From assembly GCF_027531815.1 (NCBI RefSeq), contig NZ_JAPZSK010000007.1, positions 62,001-126,000 of the forward strand: a DNA stretch of 64,000 nucleotides, read 5' to 3'. The first letter of the stretch is position 1. Every line of letters begins with the position of its first letter. Source of the DNA: Gemmatimonas sp. (lineage in GTDB: Bacteria > Gemmatimonadota > Gemmatimonadetes > Gemmatimonadales > Gemmatimonadaceae). Positions 28,669 to 39,147 of the stretch are shown here, one piece after another. The notes below the pieces were generated by a model. The model had not been told where the DNA came from and did no database searches. It saw only the letters and a list, made by a program, of their open reading frames with translations. The translations under genes were made by a program, and so were the position numbers.

Positions 28669-30012
28669 ATGAGTCATCCCGATGTGATGGACAAGCTGGT
28701 GTCGCTGTGCAAGCGACGGGGCTTCATCTTCCAGTCGTCCGAGATCTACGGCGGCACGGGATCGGTGTGGGACTATGGCCCGCTGGGCGTGGAGCTCAAG
28801 AAGAACATCAAGGATCGCTGGTGGCACGCGATGGTGCGGTCGCGCGACGATATCGAGGGGCTCGACGCGGCCATCCTCATGCATCCGCGCACCTGGGAAG
28901 CGAGCGGGCATGTGGCCGGTTTCGTGGACCCGCTCGTGGACTGCAAGACGTGCAAGGGCCGTTTTCGCGCCGACAAGCTGGAAGATGCGCGCTGCCCGCA
29001 GAAGCCGAGCAAGCAGCCGGGCCAGCACGACGCCTGCCAGCTCACCGAGGCGCGGCAGTTCAATCTGATGTTCAAGACGCACATGGGCGCGCTGGAGGAG
29101 AGCGCGAGCATCGTGTACCTGCGGCCGGAAACGGCGCAGGGGATCTTCGTGAACTTCCTGAACGTGCAGCAGAGCATGCGCCAGAAGGTGCCGTTCGGCA
29201 TCGCGCAGATCGGCAAGGCGTTCCGCAACGAGATCACGCCGGGGAACTTCATTTTTCGCACGCGCGAGTTCGAGCAGATGGAGATGCAGTTCTTCGTCGA
29301 ACCCGGCACGGACATGGAGTGGTTCGAGACGTGGAAGGCGCTGCGCATGCAGTGGCACCTCGACCTTGGCCTCTCGCCCGACCGTCTCAAGTTCCACCAG
29401 CACACGGCGGGTGAACTGGCGCACTACGCGCGCGCGGCGTTCGACGTGACCTTCGACTTTGGCGGCACGCTGGGCTACCAGGAAATCGAAGGTGTGCACA
29501 ACCGCAGCGACTTCGACCTGACGCAGCACCAGCAGTTCTCGAGCAAGAAGCTCGAGTACTTCGACCAGGTGAACAACAAGCGCTACGTGCCGTACGTGAT
29601 CGAAACGTCGGTGGGCGCCGATCGCGTGACACTGGCTGCCCTGGTGAATGCCTACCGCGAAGAGGTGGTGGAAGGCGAGGCCGAAGGGCGCGTGGTGCTG
29701 GGGCTGCACCCGTCGATTGCGCCGATCAAGGCGGCCATCTTCCCGCTCACCAAGAAGGACGGGCAGCCGGAGATGGCGAAGAGGCTGCTGGACGATCTGC
29801 GCGGGGCGTTCACCGTGGACTACGACGAAACGGGCTCGATCGGTAAGCGCTACCGGCGTCAGGACGAAGTGGGCACGCCGTTCTGCATCACGGTGGACGG
29901 GCAGAGCACGGGCGACCACACGGTCACGGTGCGCGACCGCGATACGCTGGCGCAGGACCGGGTGGACGCGTCGCAGCTTCGGGCGTACCTGGCGGGCAAG
30001 CTTCTCGGCTAA
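28669..30012 (+). CDS. glyS: Glycyl-tRNA synthetase (alpha2 type)
   Basis: A 447-residue class II synthetase of the single-chain homodimeric type rather than the alpha2beta2 form. Motif 2 and flanks: [41 protein letters not shown]; motif 3: [15 protein letters not shown]-terminal anticodon-binding domain begins near [14 protein letters not shown]. An insertion near residue 90-115 contains three Cys (CKTCKGRF...CPQ), possibly a zinc site. It lies 55 bp after the YpdA-like gene. Confidence 0.96.
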   Translation: MSHPDVMDKLVSLCKRRGFIFQSSEIYGGTGSVWDYGPLGVELKKNIKDRWWHAMVRSRDDIEGLDAAILMHPRTWEASGHVAGFVDPLVDCKTCKGRFRADKLEDARCPQKPSKQPGQHDACQLTEARQFNLMFKTHMGALEESASIVYLRPETAQGIFVNFLNVQQSMRQKVPFGIAQIGKAFRNEITPGNFIFRTREFEQMEMQFFVEPGTDMEWFETWKALRMQWHLDLGLSPDRLKFHQHTAGELAHYARAAFDVTFDFGGTLGYQEIEGVHNRSDFDLTQHQQFSSKKLEYFDQVNNKRYVPYVIETSVGADRVTLAALVNAYREEVVEGEAEGRVVLGLHPSIAPIKAAIFPLTKKDGQPEMAKRLLDDLRGAFTVDYDETGSIGKRYRRQDEVGTPFCITVDGQSTGDHTVTVRDRDTLAQDRVDASQLRAYLAGKLLG

Positions 30013-30362
<350 letters not shown>

Positions 30363-33300
30363 ATGTTCCCAGTGCGTACCCTCGCGCTGCTGTCGCTTCC
30401 GGCGGCCGCGCTGCTTCAGCCGCCGGCCCGCCCCGCCAGCCGCTCTGCGGCTCCTCCGGTGGCGCTGGCGCCGGTCACGCTCGATTCGGCTTTCCTCAAG
30501 AACTTCCGCTGGCGCAACATCGGCCCCGATCGCGGCGGGCGTTCCATTGCCGCCAGCGGGGTCAAGGGGCGCAAGAACGAAGCGTACTTCGGGGCTACGG
30601 GCGGCGGGTTGTGGAAGACCACCGACGGCGGCGAGACGTGGACGCCGGTAACCGACGGGCAGATCACCAGCGCCTCGGTGGGCGCCGTGGCGGTGAGTGA
30701 GAGCCACCCCGACGTGGTCTACATCGGCACGGGCGAGAGCGCGATCCGCGGCAACATCATGCCCGGGGACGGCATCTACAAGAGCACCGATGCCGGCAAG
30801 CGCTGGAAGCATGTGGGGTTCCGCACCGCCGACGCGATCTCCAAGATCCGCGTGCACCCCACCAACCCCGACATCGTCTACGCCGCGGTGTTCGGCAAGT
30901 ACAGCGTGCCGAGCGAGGAGCGCGGCGTGTACAAGAGCACCGATGGCGGGGCCACCTGGAAGCGCGTGCTCTTCCGCGACGCGAAGAGCGGTGCCGTGGA
31001 TATCGCGATCGATCGTACCAATCCGCAGGTGCTGTACGCGGCCATCTGGGAAGCCTACCGCAAGGAGTACCAGATGTCCTCCGGTGGGCCGGGCTCGGGG
31101 CTGTTCAAGAGCACCGACGGTGGAGAGACGTGGACCGAGATCACGCGTGCCACGGGGCTCCCCAGCGGACTCGTGGGCAAGATTGGCGTGGCGCTCACCG
31201 CCGCGAAGCCTGGTCGCGTCTATGCGCTCATCGAAAACGAGAATGGCGGTCTCTTCAAGAGCGATGACGCCGGGGCCACGTGGACCTTCGTGAACGGCGA
31301 TCGCAACATCCGGCAGCGTGCATTCTACTACACGCACCTGTTCGCCGATCACCAGAACGCCGACCTCGTGTACCTCCAGAACGTGTCGTTCTTCCGCTCG
31401 AGTGATGCCGGCAAGACGCTCGTGAGCATCGGCGCCGGCAGTCATGGCGACTGGCACGACCTGTGGATCAACCCGGACGACCCGACGCATCTCGTTGCCG
31501 GGAACGACGGGGGCGGTACGGTGACCTTCGACACCGGGAAGAAGTACAGCGAGCAGGATTTCCCCACCGAGCAGTGGTACCACGTGATCACCACCAAGCA
31601 CGTGCCGTTCCATGTGTGTGGCTCGCAGCAGGACAACAGCACGCTGTGCACGCCGATGAACTGGAATCTCGGCCGGCAGAATGCGGCGCCCGGTCAGGAA
31701 GCGCAGGGCGGCATGGCGGTGTCGTATCAGGTCGGTGGTGGTGAGCCGGGCTACATCGCCCCCGACCCGCTCGACCTCGATGTGTTCTTCTCCGGTACCA
31801 ACAACGGCGGCTACGTCGACAAGTTCAATCGCAAGACCGGGCTCTCGCGCGAGGTGAATCCGTACCCCTGGTTCTATTCGGGCGAACCGTCGAAGGAAAT
31901 CCGGGAACGCTGGCAGTGGACCTTCCCCATCCTGTTCTCGCAGGTGGACCCCAAGCTGCTGTTCGTGTCGTCGCAGCGCCTGTGGGCCACGCGTGACGGT
32001 GGCCGTACCTGGAAGAACCTCAGCCCTGATCTCACGCGCCACGCCCCGGAAACGCAGGAGAAGTCGGGCGGCCCGATCACCGGTGACATGAATGGCCCCG
32101 AGGTGTATGGCACGATCTTCTCGGTGGGGCCGAGCAAGAAGGATGTGAATACCATCTGGACCGGGTCCGACGACGGCCTCGTGCACGTGACCCGCGACTT
32201 CGGCCGCACATGGACGAATGTCACGCCCAAGGCGATGCCCGAGTTCGGCCGCGTGTCGCAGATCGACGCGTCGAACTTCGACAATGGCACGGCGTACCTG
32301 TCGGTGCGCCGTCCACTGCTCAACGATCGGGCACCGTACATCTTCAAGACCACCGATTACGGCAAGACGTGGACGAAGATCGTGATGGGGCTGGGCGCCG
32401 AGGACTATGTGCACGCGGTGCGTGAAGACCCCACGCGCCGCGGGCTGCTGTATGCGGCGACGCAGCATGGCGTGTACATCTCGTACGACGACGGCGCGCA
32501 GTGGCAGAGCCTCAAGCTCAACATGCCCGACGTCCCGGTGGCCGATCTCATCGTGGAGCGCGACGAACTCGTCATCGGCACGCACGGGCGCGGCTTCTGG
32601 GTGCTCGACAACGTGACGCCGCTGCGGCAGGCCACGCCGCAGGTCCTCGCCGCGCGCTCGCATCTGTTCACCCCGGCCGTTGGGCTGCGCTCGTCCCCCG
32701 GCGTGGCGCTCAGCTGGACGCTCGCCGAAAAGCCCAAGCGTGGCATGCTCGCCGTGCTCGACTCCACCGGGGCGGTGTTGCGCGAGTTCACCGGCGACAC
32801 CGCCGCGCCGGCCAGCGGCGCGGCCGCGGGCGGTCGCCGTCGCGGGACCTCGAGCAGCTTCCCCCTCCAGGTGGGGCTCACGCGCTTCACCTTCGATCTG
32901 CGCGCCACGGGCATTGAAAGCTTCCCCGGGATGATTCTCTGGGGAGCGGGCACCGCCGGACCCGCGCTTCCCCCAGGACGCTACACCGTGCGGCTCACCA
33001 CCGACGGGCAGGAACTCAAGGCGCCGCTGGTCATCCGTCGCAGCCCGCTCGTGCCCGAGGTGTCCGACGCCGACCTGCGGGCGCAGTATGCGTTCGGCAA
33101 GCAGGTGCGCGACAAGACCAATGAGGCGCAGCGCGCGGTCATCGAGATTCGTAACGTGAAGGCGCAGCTGGACGATCGCTACAAGCGGGCGAACGACGAT
33201 GCGCAGCTCAAGGCCAAAGGGGAAACGCTCCGCTCCAACGCCTTTGCGGTGGAACAGAACGTCTACCAGGTCAAGAACCAGTCAGGGCAGGATCCGCTCA

Positions 33301-33551
33301 ACTTCCCCATCAAGGTGAACAACCGGCTCGCCAACCTGCTGTCGATGGCTGAGCGTGGCGACGGTCCGCCGGGCACGTACATGCCGGAGATCCTGTCGAT
33401 CCTGTCGAAGGAACTCGGCGGCTACCAGGCGACGCTGGAGAAGGTGTGGAAGGCCGACCTCCCGGCGGTGAACGCGGAACTCGCGCGCCTCAAGCTGCCC
33501 GCCATCAATCCCAAGTGCACGGTGGTGGCGGGATGCTCGGCGACACCGTGA
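30363..33551 (+). CDS. Large secreted Asp-box (BNR/sortilin VPS10-like) beta-propeller protein
   Basis: A 1062-residue exported protein. Residues 1-26 are a signal peptide (MFPVRTLALLSLPAAALLQ). From about residue 40 to 760 there are at least ten Asp-box turns of S/T-x-D-x-G-x-T-W type, for example TTDGGETW, STDGGATW, TRDGGRTW, TTDYGKTW, which build one or two multi-bladed propellers like those of VPS10/sortilins and exo-acting glycosidases. The remaining part has beta-rich repeats and a helical, charged segment. No catalytic residues can be assigned; it may bind or hydrolyse glycans or peptides. The ATG at 30363 is chosen for the signal peptide. Its stop overlaps the next start (TGATG). Confidence 0.85.
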   Translation: MFPVRTLALLSLPAAALLQPPARPASRSAAPPVALAPVTLDSAFLKNFRWRNIGPDRGGRSIAASGVKGRKNEAYFGATGGGLWKTTDGGETWTPVTDGQITSASVGAVAVSESHPDVVYIGTGESAIRGNIMPGDGIYKSTDAGKRWKHVGFRTADAISKIRVHPTNPDIVYAAVFGKYSVPSEERGVYKSTDGGATWKRVLFRDAKSGAVDIAIDRTNPQVLYAAIWEAYRKEYQMSSGGPGSGLFKSTDGGETWTEITRATGLPSGLVGKIGVALTAAKPGRVYALIENENGGLFKSDDAGATWTFVNGDRNIRQRAFYYTHLFADHQNADLVYLQNVSFFRSSDAGKTLVSIGAGSHGDWHDLWINPDDPTHLVAGNDGGGTVTFDTGKKYSEQDFPTEQWYHVITTKHVPFHVCGSQQDNSTLCTPMNWNLGRQNAAPGQEAQGGMAVSYQVGGGEPGYIAPDPLDLDVFFSGTNNGGYVDKFNRKTGLSREVNPYPWFYSGEPSKEIRERWQWTFPILFSQVDPKLLFVSSQRLWATRDGGRTWKNLSPDLTRHAPETQEKSGGPITGDMNGPEVYGTIFSVGPSKKDVNTIWTGSDDGLVHVTRDFGRTWTNVTPKAMPEFGRVSQIDASNFDNGTAYLSVRRPLLNDRAPYIFKTTDYGKTWTKIVMGLGAEDYVHAVREDPTRRGLLYAATQHGVYISYDDGAQWQSLKLNMPDVPVADLIVERDELVIGTHGRGFWVLDNVTPLRQATPQVLAARSHLFTPAVGLRSSPGVALSWTLAEKPKRGMLAVLDSTGAVLREFTGDTAAPASGAAAGGRRRGTSSSFPLQVGLTRFTFDLRATGIESFPGMILWGAGTAGPALPPGRYTVRLTTDGQELKAPLVIRRSPLVPEVSDADLRAQYAFGKQVRDKTNEAQRAVIEIRNVKAQLDDRYKRANDDAQLKAKGETLRSNAFAVEQNVYQVKNQSGQDPLNFPIKVNNRLANLLSMAERGDGPPGTYMPEILSILSKELGGYQATLEKVWKADLPAVNAELARLKLPAINPKCTVVAGCSATP

Positions 33552-34012
33552 TGCGGCGCGCGGCTCGAGGGGGGCGCTCCCGGGCGCGTATCGTGACGGC
33601 AATGCTCAGTACCGCGGCACTGGGCGTTGCCCTCTCGGGATGCGGACCCAGTCTGCGCGGGAAGGTGGTGACTGCCATGAGCGAGTGCGTTGCCGTGCGC
33701 AATCCGCTCTTTGTGGCGGGTCGTCCCAACGAGGCCTTGGCCACGAAGCTGCCGGCCGCTGTCGATTCGCTCGCCGACGAAACGGCGTATGCGTTCGGGT
33801 TCATCGTGTATCAGGAAGCGGCCAACGCGGCGGAGACCCAGGCTGAGCTTACCTGTGCGTTGGAGCTCGCATCGCACTATGTCGACGCTGATGTTCGGGT
33901 ATGGCTGACCGACTACTCGCGCCATCCCAACGAGCCGGTGGCGGCGCTCGCCAAGCAGCTGTACGAGGCGCAACTGGTACGCATCGGCAGGGCCGTGCCT
34001 GCGAGCCCGTGA
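33551..34012 (+). CDS. Small predicted lipoprotein, function unknown
   Basis: A 153-residue protein with a basic N-terminus (MRRAARGGRSRARIV) and a hydrophobic stretch ending in lipobox LSGC, so it is likely lipid-anchored. The mature part is helical, with CVAVRNP and CALELASH each holding one further Cys that could form a disulfide. No known domain was recognised. It is translationally coupled to the upstream Asp-box protein (TGATG), which suggests an accessory role at the same envelope site. An ATG at 33602 (MLSTAALG) would give a shorter signal peptide. Confidence 0.7.
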   Translation: MRRAARGGRSRARIVTAMLSTAALGVALSGCGPSLRGKVVTAMSECVAVRNPLFVAGRPNEALATKLPAAVDSLADETAYAFGFIVYQEAANAAETQAELTCALELASHYVDADVRVWLTDYSRHPNEPVAALAKQLYEAQLVRIGRAVPASP

Positions 34013-34121
34013 GAAAAGGCCGGTCGGTGCGTGAATCGAGCCACGGCGTTCGTACGGATGCCGTGGAAACGGAAGTCGTGGCGTAACATCGGCGGCGTCA
34101 CGCCACGCGGTCGGCAGCACA

Positions 34122-34159
34122 CCAACGGGGCGTCGCGATCACTCGCGACGCCCCGTTGG
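34122..34159. terminator. Bidirectional terminator between convergent genes
   Basis: A perfect 17-bp inverted repeat (34122-34138 with 34143-34159) closes a TCAC tetraloop, between the lipoprotein gene (+) and the TonB receptor gene (-). T-rich tracts are weak on both sides (CTTTCG to the right), but the stem is long and GC-rich and well placed. Confidence 0.75.
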
Positions 34160-34204
34160 GCTTTCGATCAACGCCGGTCCAGGCGGCGTCTCATCGACCA
34201 GGCA

Positions 34205-37051
34205 TCAGCGCTCGATGCGGATGCCGAGCATGCCCCACGGCTTGTAGAACTCGAAGCTGGGGTCGTCGCCGCCACCGCCGCGGTTCGGGCGATCGCCCAC
34301 GTACGCGCGCAGCGGCGTGTTGGAAAGGTTGATGAACTCGCCGAAGATCTTCATCCCCTGGCGCAGCTGGTAGCTGCCGGACGCGTCCACCTGGAAACGG
34401 GCCTTGGTACGGGTGTCCGCCTCCGGGGAGACGGCACTGATGGTGGAGACGAAGGAGCCGGCATAGTTGCCGCCCAGGCGGAGTGACAGCGGGCCCCGGT
34501 CGAAGAAGAGGCCAATGTTGCCTGCCTGCGGCGCCTGCTCGGGGATGGGCGCATTCACCCCGTCGCGCCCGCGGCCGGGGATGTCGGCCGACGACTGCGT
34601 GTAGGTGTAGTTCGCGTTGATGCCGAACGACTTGAGCCACCCCGGCAGGAACGTGAAGTTTTGCTGCCACGCCACTTCGAAGCCGTAGAGCGTGGCGGTT
34701 GGTCCGTTCACCGGCTGGATGATCTGCGTGGCATCGGGCCCCACGGCGTCTTCGTTGGTGCGGGCCCGGGCCGTGGCGAAGATGAAGTTGTCGAGCGACT
34801 TGGCAAAGGCGCCCACGGCGATGAAGCCGACGTTCGTGAAGTAGTGCTCGACCATGAGGTCGTAGTTGATGGCGGTCGTGGCCTTGAGATCGGGGTTGCC
34901 AACGGACGCCGTCTGCTGACCGGCCTGCACGTTCACGTAGGGCACCATGTCCCCGAACTGCGGGCGCACGAGCGCCGTGGTGACCGCGGCCTTCACGTTG
35001 GTGTACTCGCCCAATCGATACGTGGCGTTGAGCGAGGGGAACACATTCACGTAGCTCCCGTTGGCCGTGGTCGCCCGGATGGGCTCGACCAGGGCGTTAC
35101 CGGCGCTATTGAGTCGCACGAGGTTGCCGGTGTTCTGCACCTCGGTGGCTTCCACGCGCACGCCCGGCACGAGGCGCAACGCGCCGGCATCGAGCGTGGC
35201 CATGAGGTAGCCGGCGTAGACATCTTCGCGCACCGCGAAGGAGCCACCGGCCGTCGCTGTCTGGGACGACAGCTGATTGAGCGTGAAGGCGTTGGGATTG
35301 GCGGTGATGAAGTCGCGCATGCGCCGCGGGTCGAAGGTGCGACCGAAGGCGTAGTCACCGTCGAAGAGGTTGCGCCCTGTGGTTTCCGTGGTGAGCAGCC
35401 CCATGAGCGTGGCGCCCGTCGCGTTGAGCGAGTTGGCACCGAGCGCATTCGTGTAGTTGAAGACGTTCACCGCGTTGGATCGGTCCTTGAGGCGCGCCGA
35501 CAGACCGCCCTTGATGGCGCCGCTGAAGGCACCGAACTGCACGGGGATGGAGCCGTTGATCTTGGCCGAGAGATCCTCGTCGCGCGTGTCGCGCACTTCG
35601 TTGGCCAGGCTGTTGAAGCCGAAGCGCGCGGGATCATCGAGCGAACCGGTCACCACATACGCCCGCGGACGATCGGCGTCAGCGAAGTTGTAGGCGAGCG
35701 ACATGTTGCTCTGGCGGAAGCCCATGGTGAGCGCCCCCGGGCGGTTCTCGGTCGCGCGGGAGAAGCCCACGGCCCAGTCGAGGGCCTTGCCATCGCTGCT
35801 GTAGTGCTCACCCCCCAGCTGCGCCGTATAGATGTCCTGCAGCACTTCGCGCAGGCGGATGTCGCGGTCGAACTGCGAACCCGTGGTGACGCCCGAGTCG
35901 GCGCTCACCTGCGTCCAGCGTGATCCGCCGCCTCCGCGGAAGCGGAAGCGGGCGCGCGCGCGGATTTCGTCGTCGTTGAACTGATTCCACGAGCCGCGCA
36001 GGAACAGCTTGCCGCTGTTCGGCAGCAGGTAGTCGAGCGTGCCATTCACGCCCGTCCGCAGGCGATCGACCTGCGGGTAATCGCGATACTCGAACAGGTT
36101 GGGCGCGTCGAGTGACGTGAGCGAAGCGCCCACGCCGCAGTTGCGGGTCTGCGAGCACCAGTCGCCTTCGACGTTCTGCGAGGCGCGGTCGTTGCGGTAG
36201 TAGGTGCCACCGAACATGGCCCCGAACTTCTGGCTCTTGCCGAAACGCTTGCCGGCGTTGGCGCCGATGTTCATGAGCGCACCACCGCCGAGCTGGTTCT
36301 GACCGCCGGCGGCCGTGAAGTTGAGCAGTGGCCGGTTGGCCTGCGCGGTGCGCGTCACGATGTTCACATTGCCGCCGATGGCGTCGGCGTCCATGTCGGG
36401 CGTGAGCGTCTTGGATACCTGGATCTGGCTGGCCTGATCGGAGGGCACGATGTCCATGGGCAGCTGCCGGCTGTTCTGCTCTGGCGTGGCGAGGCGCAGG
36501 CCGTTGATGGACATGCCGTTGAAGTTCGGGCTTGTGCCACGGATCTGCACGAACCGCCCCTCACCCTGGTCGCGCAGCACGGCAATGCCGGGCACGCGGG
36601 CAAGCGCTTCGGCCATGTTGGGATCGGGGAGGCGCCCCACCAGTTCGTTGTCGATGACGCTGGAGATGGTGGAGGCCGTGCGCTGCTGGTTGAGCGCCGA
36701 GGCCTGACCCACCACCTGCCCGCGCACTTCGATGGCGGTGAGCGACGTGACCGCTTCGCTCAGCTTCACGTCCAGCGTGGCGGTGCGCCCATCGCTCACC
36801 GTGACGGTCTTCGACGTGGGCTGGTAGCCGATGTAGCGGAAGGTGAGCGTCCGGCTGCCGGCGGGCACATTGAGCGCACGGTACTGCCCGCGGTCGGTCG
36901 ACGTGCGAATGCTGGTGCCGTCCACGAGGACGAGCACGCCGGAGAGCGGGCGGCCGCTGGGGTCGGTAACCGTGCCGGTGACCACGCCCTGAGCGCTGAG
37001 CGCCGAGCTGGTGCACACAAGGCCAATGGCAACGCGAAGGAGGAAGCGCAT
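34205..37051 (-). CDS. TonB-dependent outer-membrane receptor, probable phytate-linked
   Basis: A 948-residue outer-membrane transporter. Signal peptide MRFLLRVAIGLVCTSSALSAQ, then a carboxypeptidase-regulatory-like domain (about 22-100: GVVTGTVTDPSGRPLSGVLV...FRYIGYQP), a plug domain (about 115-240: IDNELVGRLPDPNMAEALARVPGI, IRGTSPNFNGMSING, DMDADAIGGNVNI) and a 22-strand barrel ending in aromatic/charged IRIER. The start is set at 37051 because a GTG at 37099 would extend beyond the signal peptide. It lies 77 bp downstream of a beta-propeller phytase gene on the same strand, which suggests uptake of inositol phosphates. Confidence 0.93.
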   Translation of the reverse strand: MRFLLRVAIGLVCTSSALSAQGVVTGTVTDPSGRPLSGVLVLVDGTSIRTSTDRGQYRALNVPAGSRTLTFRYIGYQPTSKTVTVSDGRTATLDVKLSEAVTSLTAIEVRGQVVGQASALNQQRTASTISSVIDNELVGRLPDPNMAEALARVPGIAVLRDQGEGRFVQIRGTSPNFNGMSINGLRLATPEQNSRQLPMDIVPSDQASQIQVSKTLTPDMDADAIGGNVNIVTRTAQANRPLLNFTAAGGQNQLGGGALMNIGANAGKRFGKSQKFGAMFGGTYYRNDRASQNVEGDWCSQTRNCGVGASLTSLDAPNLFEYRDYPQVDRLRTGVNGTLDYLLPNSGKLFLRGSWNQFNDDEIRARARFRFRGGGGSRWTQVSADSGVTTGSQFDRDIRLREVLQDIYTAQLGGEHYSSDGKALDWAVGFSRATENRPGALTMGFRQSNMSLAYNFADADRPRAYVVTGSLDDPARFGFNSLANEVRDTRDEDLSAKINGSIPVQFGAFSGAIKGGLSARLKDRSNAVNVFNYTNALGANSLNATGATLMGLLTTETTGRNLFDGDYAFGRTFDPRRMRDFITANPNAFTLNQLSSQTATAGGSFAVREDVYAGYLMATLDAGALRLVPGVRVEATEVQNTGNLVRLNSAGNALVEPIRATTANGSYVNVFPSLNATYRLGEYTNVKAAVTTALVRPQFGDMVPYVNVQAGQQTASVGNPDLKATTAINYDLMVEHYFTNVGFIAVGAFAKSLDNFIFATARARTNEDAVGPDATQIIQPVNGPTATLYGFEVAWQQNFTFLPGWLKSFGINANYTYTQSSADIPGRGRDGVNAPIPEQAPQAGNIGLFFDRGPLSLRLGGNYAGSFVSTISAVSPEADTRTKARFQVDASGSYQLRQGMKIFGEFINLSNTPLRAYVGDRPNRGGGGDDPSFEFYKPWGMLGIRIER

Positions 37052-37128
37052 GGGATCGAAAAGAGGAGGGGAGCCGGCACGACGCGCCGACTCCCCCACG
37101 ATCCGTCATCCAGATCACAACTCAGCCG

Positions 37129-38313
37129 TTACCTCGTAACAACCGTGTCTCGACGTGCGATGCGGGCCTTTATGTCCCGCCAGTCGAAAAAGTGGAAAGT
37201 GCGATCGGTGGACATCATGACCAGCAGCCCCTCCGGGAAGCGCGGTCCGAGCGGCGTGGCGGTGACCTCCAGTCCATCGGTCTCCTTGGCGCTCACGGGG
37301 ATGATGGCGAGCAGCTGGTGGGTGTACGGCGCCCCTGCGCTCCCCTCGCGGCTGAACACCCGCAGTCGCTGCCCCTGCTGGTCGGAGATGAGCAGGTAGC
37401 CGGTACTGTCGCTGGTGGGGTAAATGCCAATCCCCTCGTGATCGCTCACGAACCCGGATGTTCCGAAGAGCGCCAGCTCCTCGTTCGCCCCGGGGGCGTC
37501 GGGATCGGCCCGGTACTGCCGCACCCCCACGGTTTCGTCGCTGTAGTACACGAAGCCCAGTGTGCGATCCACGGCAATCGCCTCGATTTCCTTCTTGCCG
37601 CTGTATCGGCCGAAGGCGCGCACCTTGGTACCCTGCACGATCCCCTTGGCGTTGGCCACCAGCCGATACTGCCAGAGGTAGCCGTCGATGGGGCCGGCCT
37701 TGCCACCCACGATGGCGAAGACGGCGCCGTCACTCGCGCGCCGGTGCAACGCGACGCCCATGGGAGCCCGGGTGACATCGCCGTCGAAGACGCGAATGCC
37801 GCCCCCGTCGATGGGGGTCATGTCGGGAAGGCGATACACGCGCAGCGCCTGCTTCCCGCGCTCCGTCATGACGGCGATCGATATGGTGTCCCGGCCCATG
37901 ACGAAGCCGTCCACGATGTCGACGTTATTGGGGCGCATGAGCGGACGGCGCGTGCGCGCGCTGTCGATGGTGCCGTCGAGGCGGAAAACATACAGGCCCC
38001 CCGTGCTGTCGCCCTTGTCGGTGCCCACCACGAGCGACTGCTCGGGTGCCGCCGGATCGATCCAGATGGCCGGGTCGTCGGAGTCGTTGAGCACGGTCTG
38101 GGTGACGACGGCCGCCTGTAGCGTGTCGTTGGTAGCAGCAGCTGCGCCGCTGGTGCTCCCCGTGGCGGAGTCGGCGGAAGGTGGGCGCGTTTCCCCGCAG
38201 GCCGTGCCAAGCAGCAGCGCCGACAGGGCAGCCAGGGACCTCGTGGTCAGGCGCCGGTGAGGGGTACGCGGGGTGGCCGCGACCGTGCGGGGGCAAACGG
38301 GAGTGGAGGGCAT
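37129..38313 (-). CDS. Beta-propeller phytase (3-phytase) lipoprotein
   Basis: A 394-residue exported enzyme releasing phosphate from phytate in a Ca-dependent way. The N-terminus is basic, then hydrophobic, ending in lipobox LLGTAC (near residue 39), so it is probably anchored to the outer membrane. Family segments: DDPAIWIDP, GTDKGDSTGGLYVFRLDG, RPNNVDIVDGF, GGKAGPIDGYLWQY, DRTLGFVYYSDETVGVRQYRADPD (residues about 243-266), DHEGIGIY and LLISDQQGQRLRVFSREG. Acidic residues of these loops form the Ca/phosphate sites in known enzymes. It is followed by a TonB receptor gene, a pairing seen for these phytases in other Gram-negatives. Confidence 0.9.
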   Translation of the reverse strand: MPSTPVCPRTVAATPRTPHRRLTTRSLAALSALLLGTACGETRPPSADSATGSTSGAAAATNDTLQAAVVTQTVLNDSDDPAIWIDPAAPEQSLVVGTDKGDSTGGLYVFRLDGTIDSARTRRPLMRPNNVDIVDGFVMGRDTISIAVMTERGKQALRVYRLPDMTPIDGGGIRVFDGDVTRAPMGVALHRRASDGAVFAIVGGKAGPIDGYLWQYRLVANAKGIVQGTKVRAFGRYSGKKEIEAIAVDRTLGFVYYSDETVGVRQYRADPDAPGANEELALFGTSGFVSDHEGIGIYPTSDSTGYLLISDQQGQRLRVFSREGSAGAPYTHQLLAIIPVSAKETDGLEVTATPLGPRFPEGLLVMMSTDRTFHFFDWRDIKARIARRDTVVTR

Positions 38314-38426
38314 ACGGAATAGTCGATGGCCACAGGGCAGGGTGGGGGTACCGGATTGTCACGAATCGGTAATGCCAGCGCCGGGCAACGGCTGCCGGGG
38401 GTCCCGGTTCATCCCTAACTTGCGGG

Positions 38427-39137
38427 ATGACCCAGAACCTGCTCCGACCGGTCGCGCTGGTGACCGGCGCCTCGCGAGGCATCGGCCGCGCCATTGCCGC
38501 GCGGCTTGCCCCGACGCATGACCTGGTACTCACCGCACGTGATGCGGCGCGCCTGGGCGACGTTGCCGCCACCTGCGAAGCGGTCGGAGCCCGGGTGCGC
38601 ACAATGGCGGTGGACGTCCGCGATGGGGCCGCCGCCGGCGCGGCCTTTGCCGGCCTCGAGATCGACGTGCTGGTGAACAATGCCGGGGTGGCCGTGCTCA
38701 CGCCGTTCCTCGACATGACAGCTGAGGAGTGGCACCGTCAGGTGGACGTGAACGTGAACGCGCTGTATCACGTGACGCGTGCCGTGCTCCCCGGCATGGT
38801 GCAGCGTGGCCGTGGGCACGTGTGCATCATTGGCAGCACGGCCGGGCGCAACACCTTCACTGGCGGCAGCTGCTACGCGGGCACGAAGCATTTCGTGATG
38901 GGCTTCGCCGAGTCGCTCATGCTGGAGGTGCGCGATGCCGGCGTGGGGGTGAGTGTGATCACGCCGGGCTCGGTGGCCACCGAGCTGTTCCCCGAAGGCA
39001 CCAACACCGCGTGGATGCTCGAGCCGGAGAACGTGGCCGACGCCGTGCTGTTTGCCGTCACCACCCCTCCGCATATGCTGGTGCATCGGCTCGAAGTGCG
39101 GCCGCTCTCGCCCAAGCGTCCCCGCGACAGCTTCTGA
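38427..39137 (+). CDS. Short-chain dehydrogenase/reductase
   Basis: A 236-residue NAD(P)-dependent oxidoreductase. Cofactor motif TGASRGIGRAIAARL (residues about 11-25), NNAGVAVLTPF, catalytic Ser in IIGSTAGRNTF and YAGTKHF with the Tyr-x3-Lys pair, then ITPGSVATELF. Closest in style to YdfG-type general SDR enzymes; the substrate cannot be told from sequence. It is the first gene of an 18-kb co-directional run and ends 10 bp before the GAF-domain gene. Confidence 0.92.
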   Translation: MTQNLLRPVALVTGASRGIGRAIAARLAPTHDLVLTARDAARLGDVAATCEAVGARVRTMAVDVRDGAAAGAAFAGLEIDVLVNNAGVAVLTPFLDMTAEEWHRQVDVNVNALYHVTRAVLPGMVQRGRGHVCIIGSTAGRNTFTGGSCYAGTKHFVMGFAESLMLEVRDAGVGVSVITPGSVATELFPEGTNTAWMLEPENVADAVLFAVTTPPHMLVHRLEVRPLSPKRPRDSF

Positions 39138-39147
39138 GCACCGCCTG

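Noticed and set aside
27392-28672. 426-codon plus-strand frame overlapping the YpdA-like gene
   Set aside because: Low-complexity Arg/Gly product in an alternative frame; the YpdA-like frame has two Rossmann motifs.
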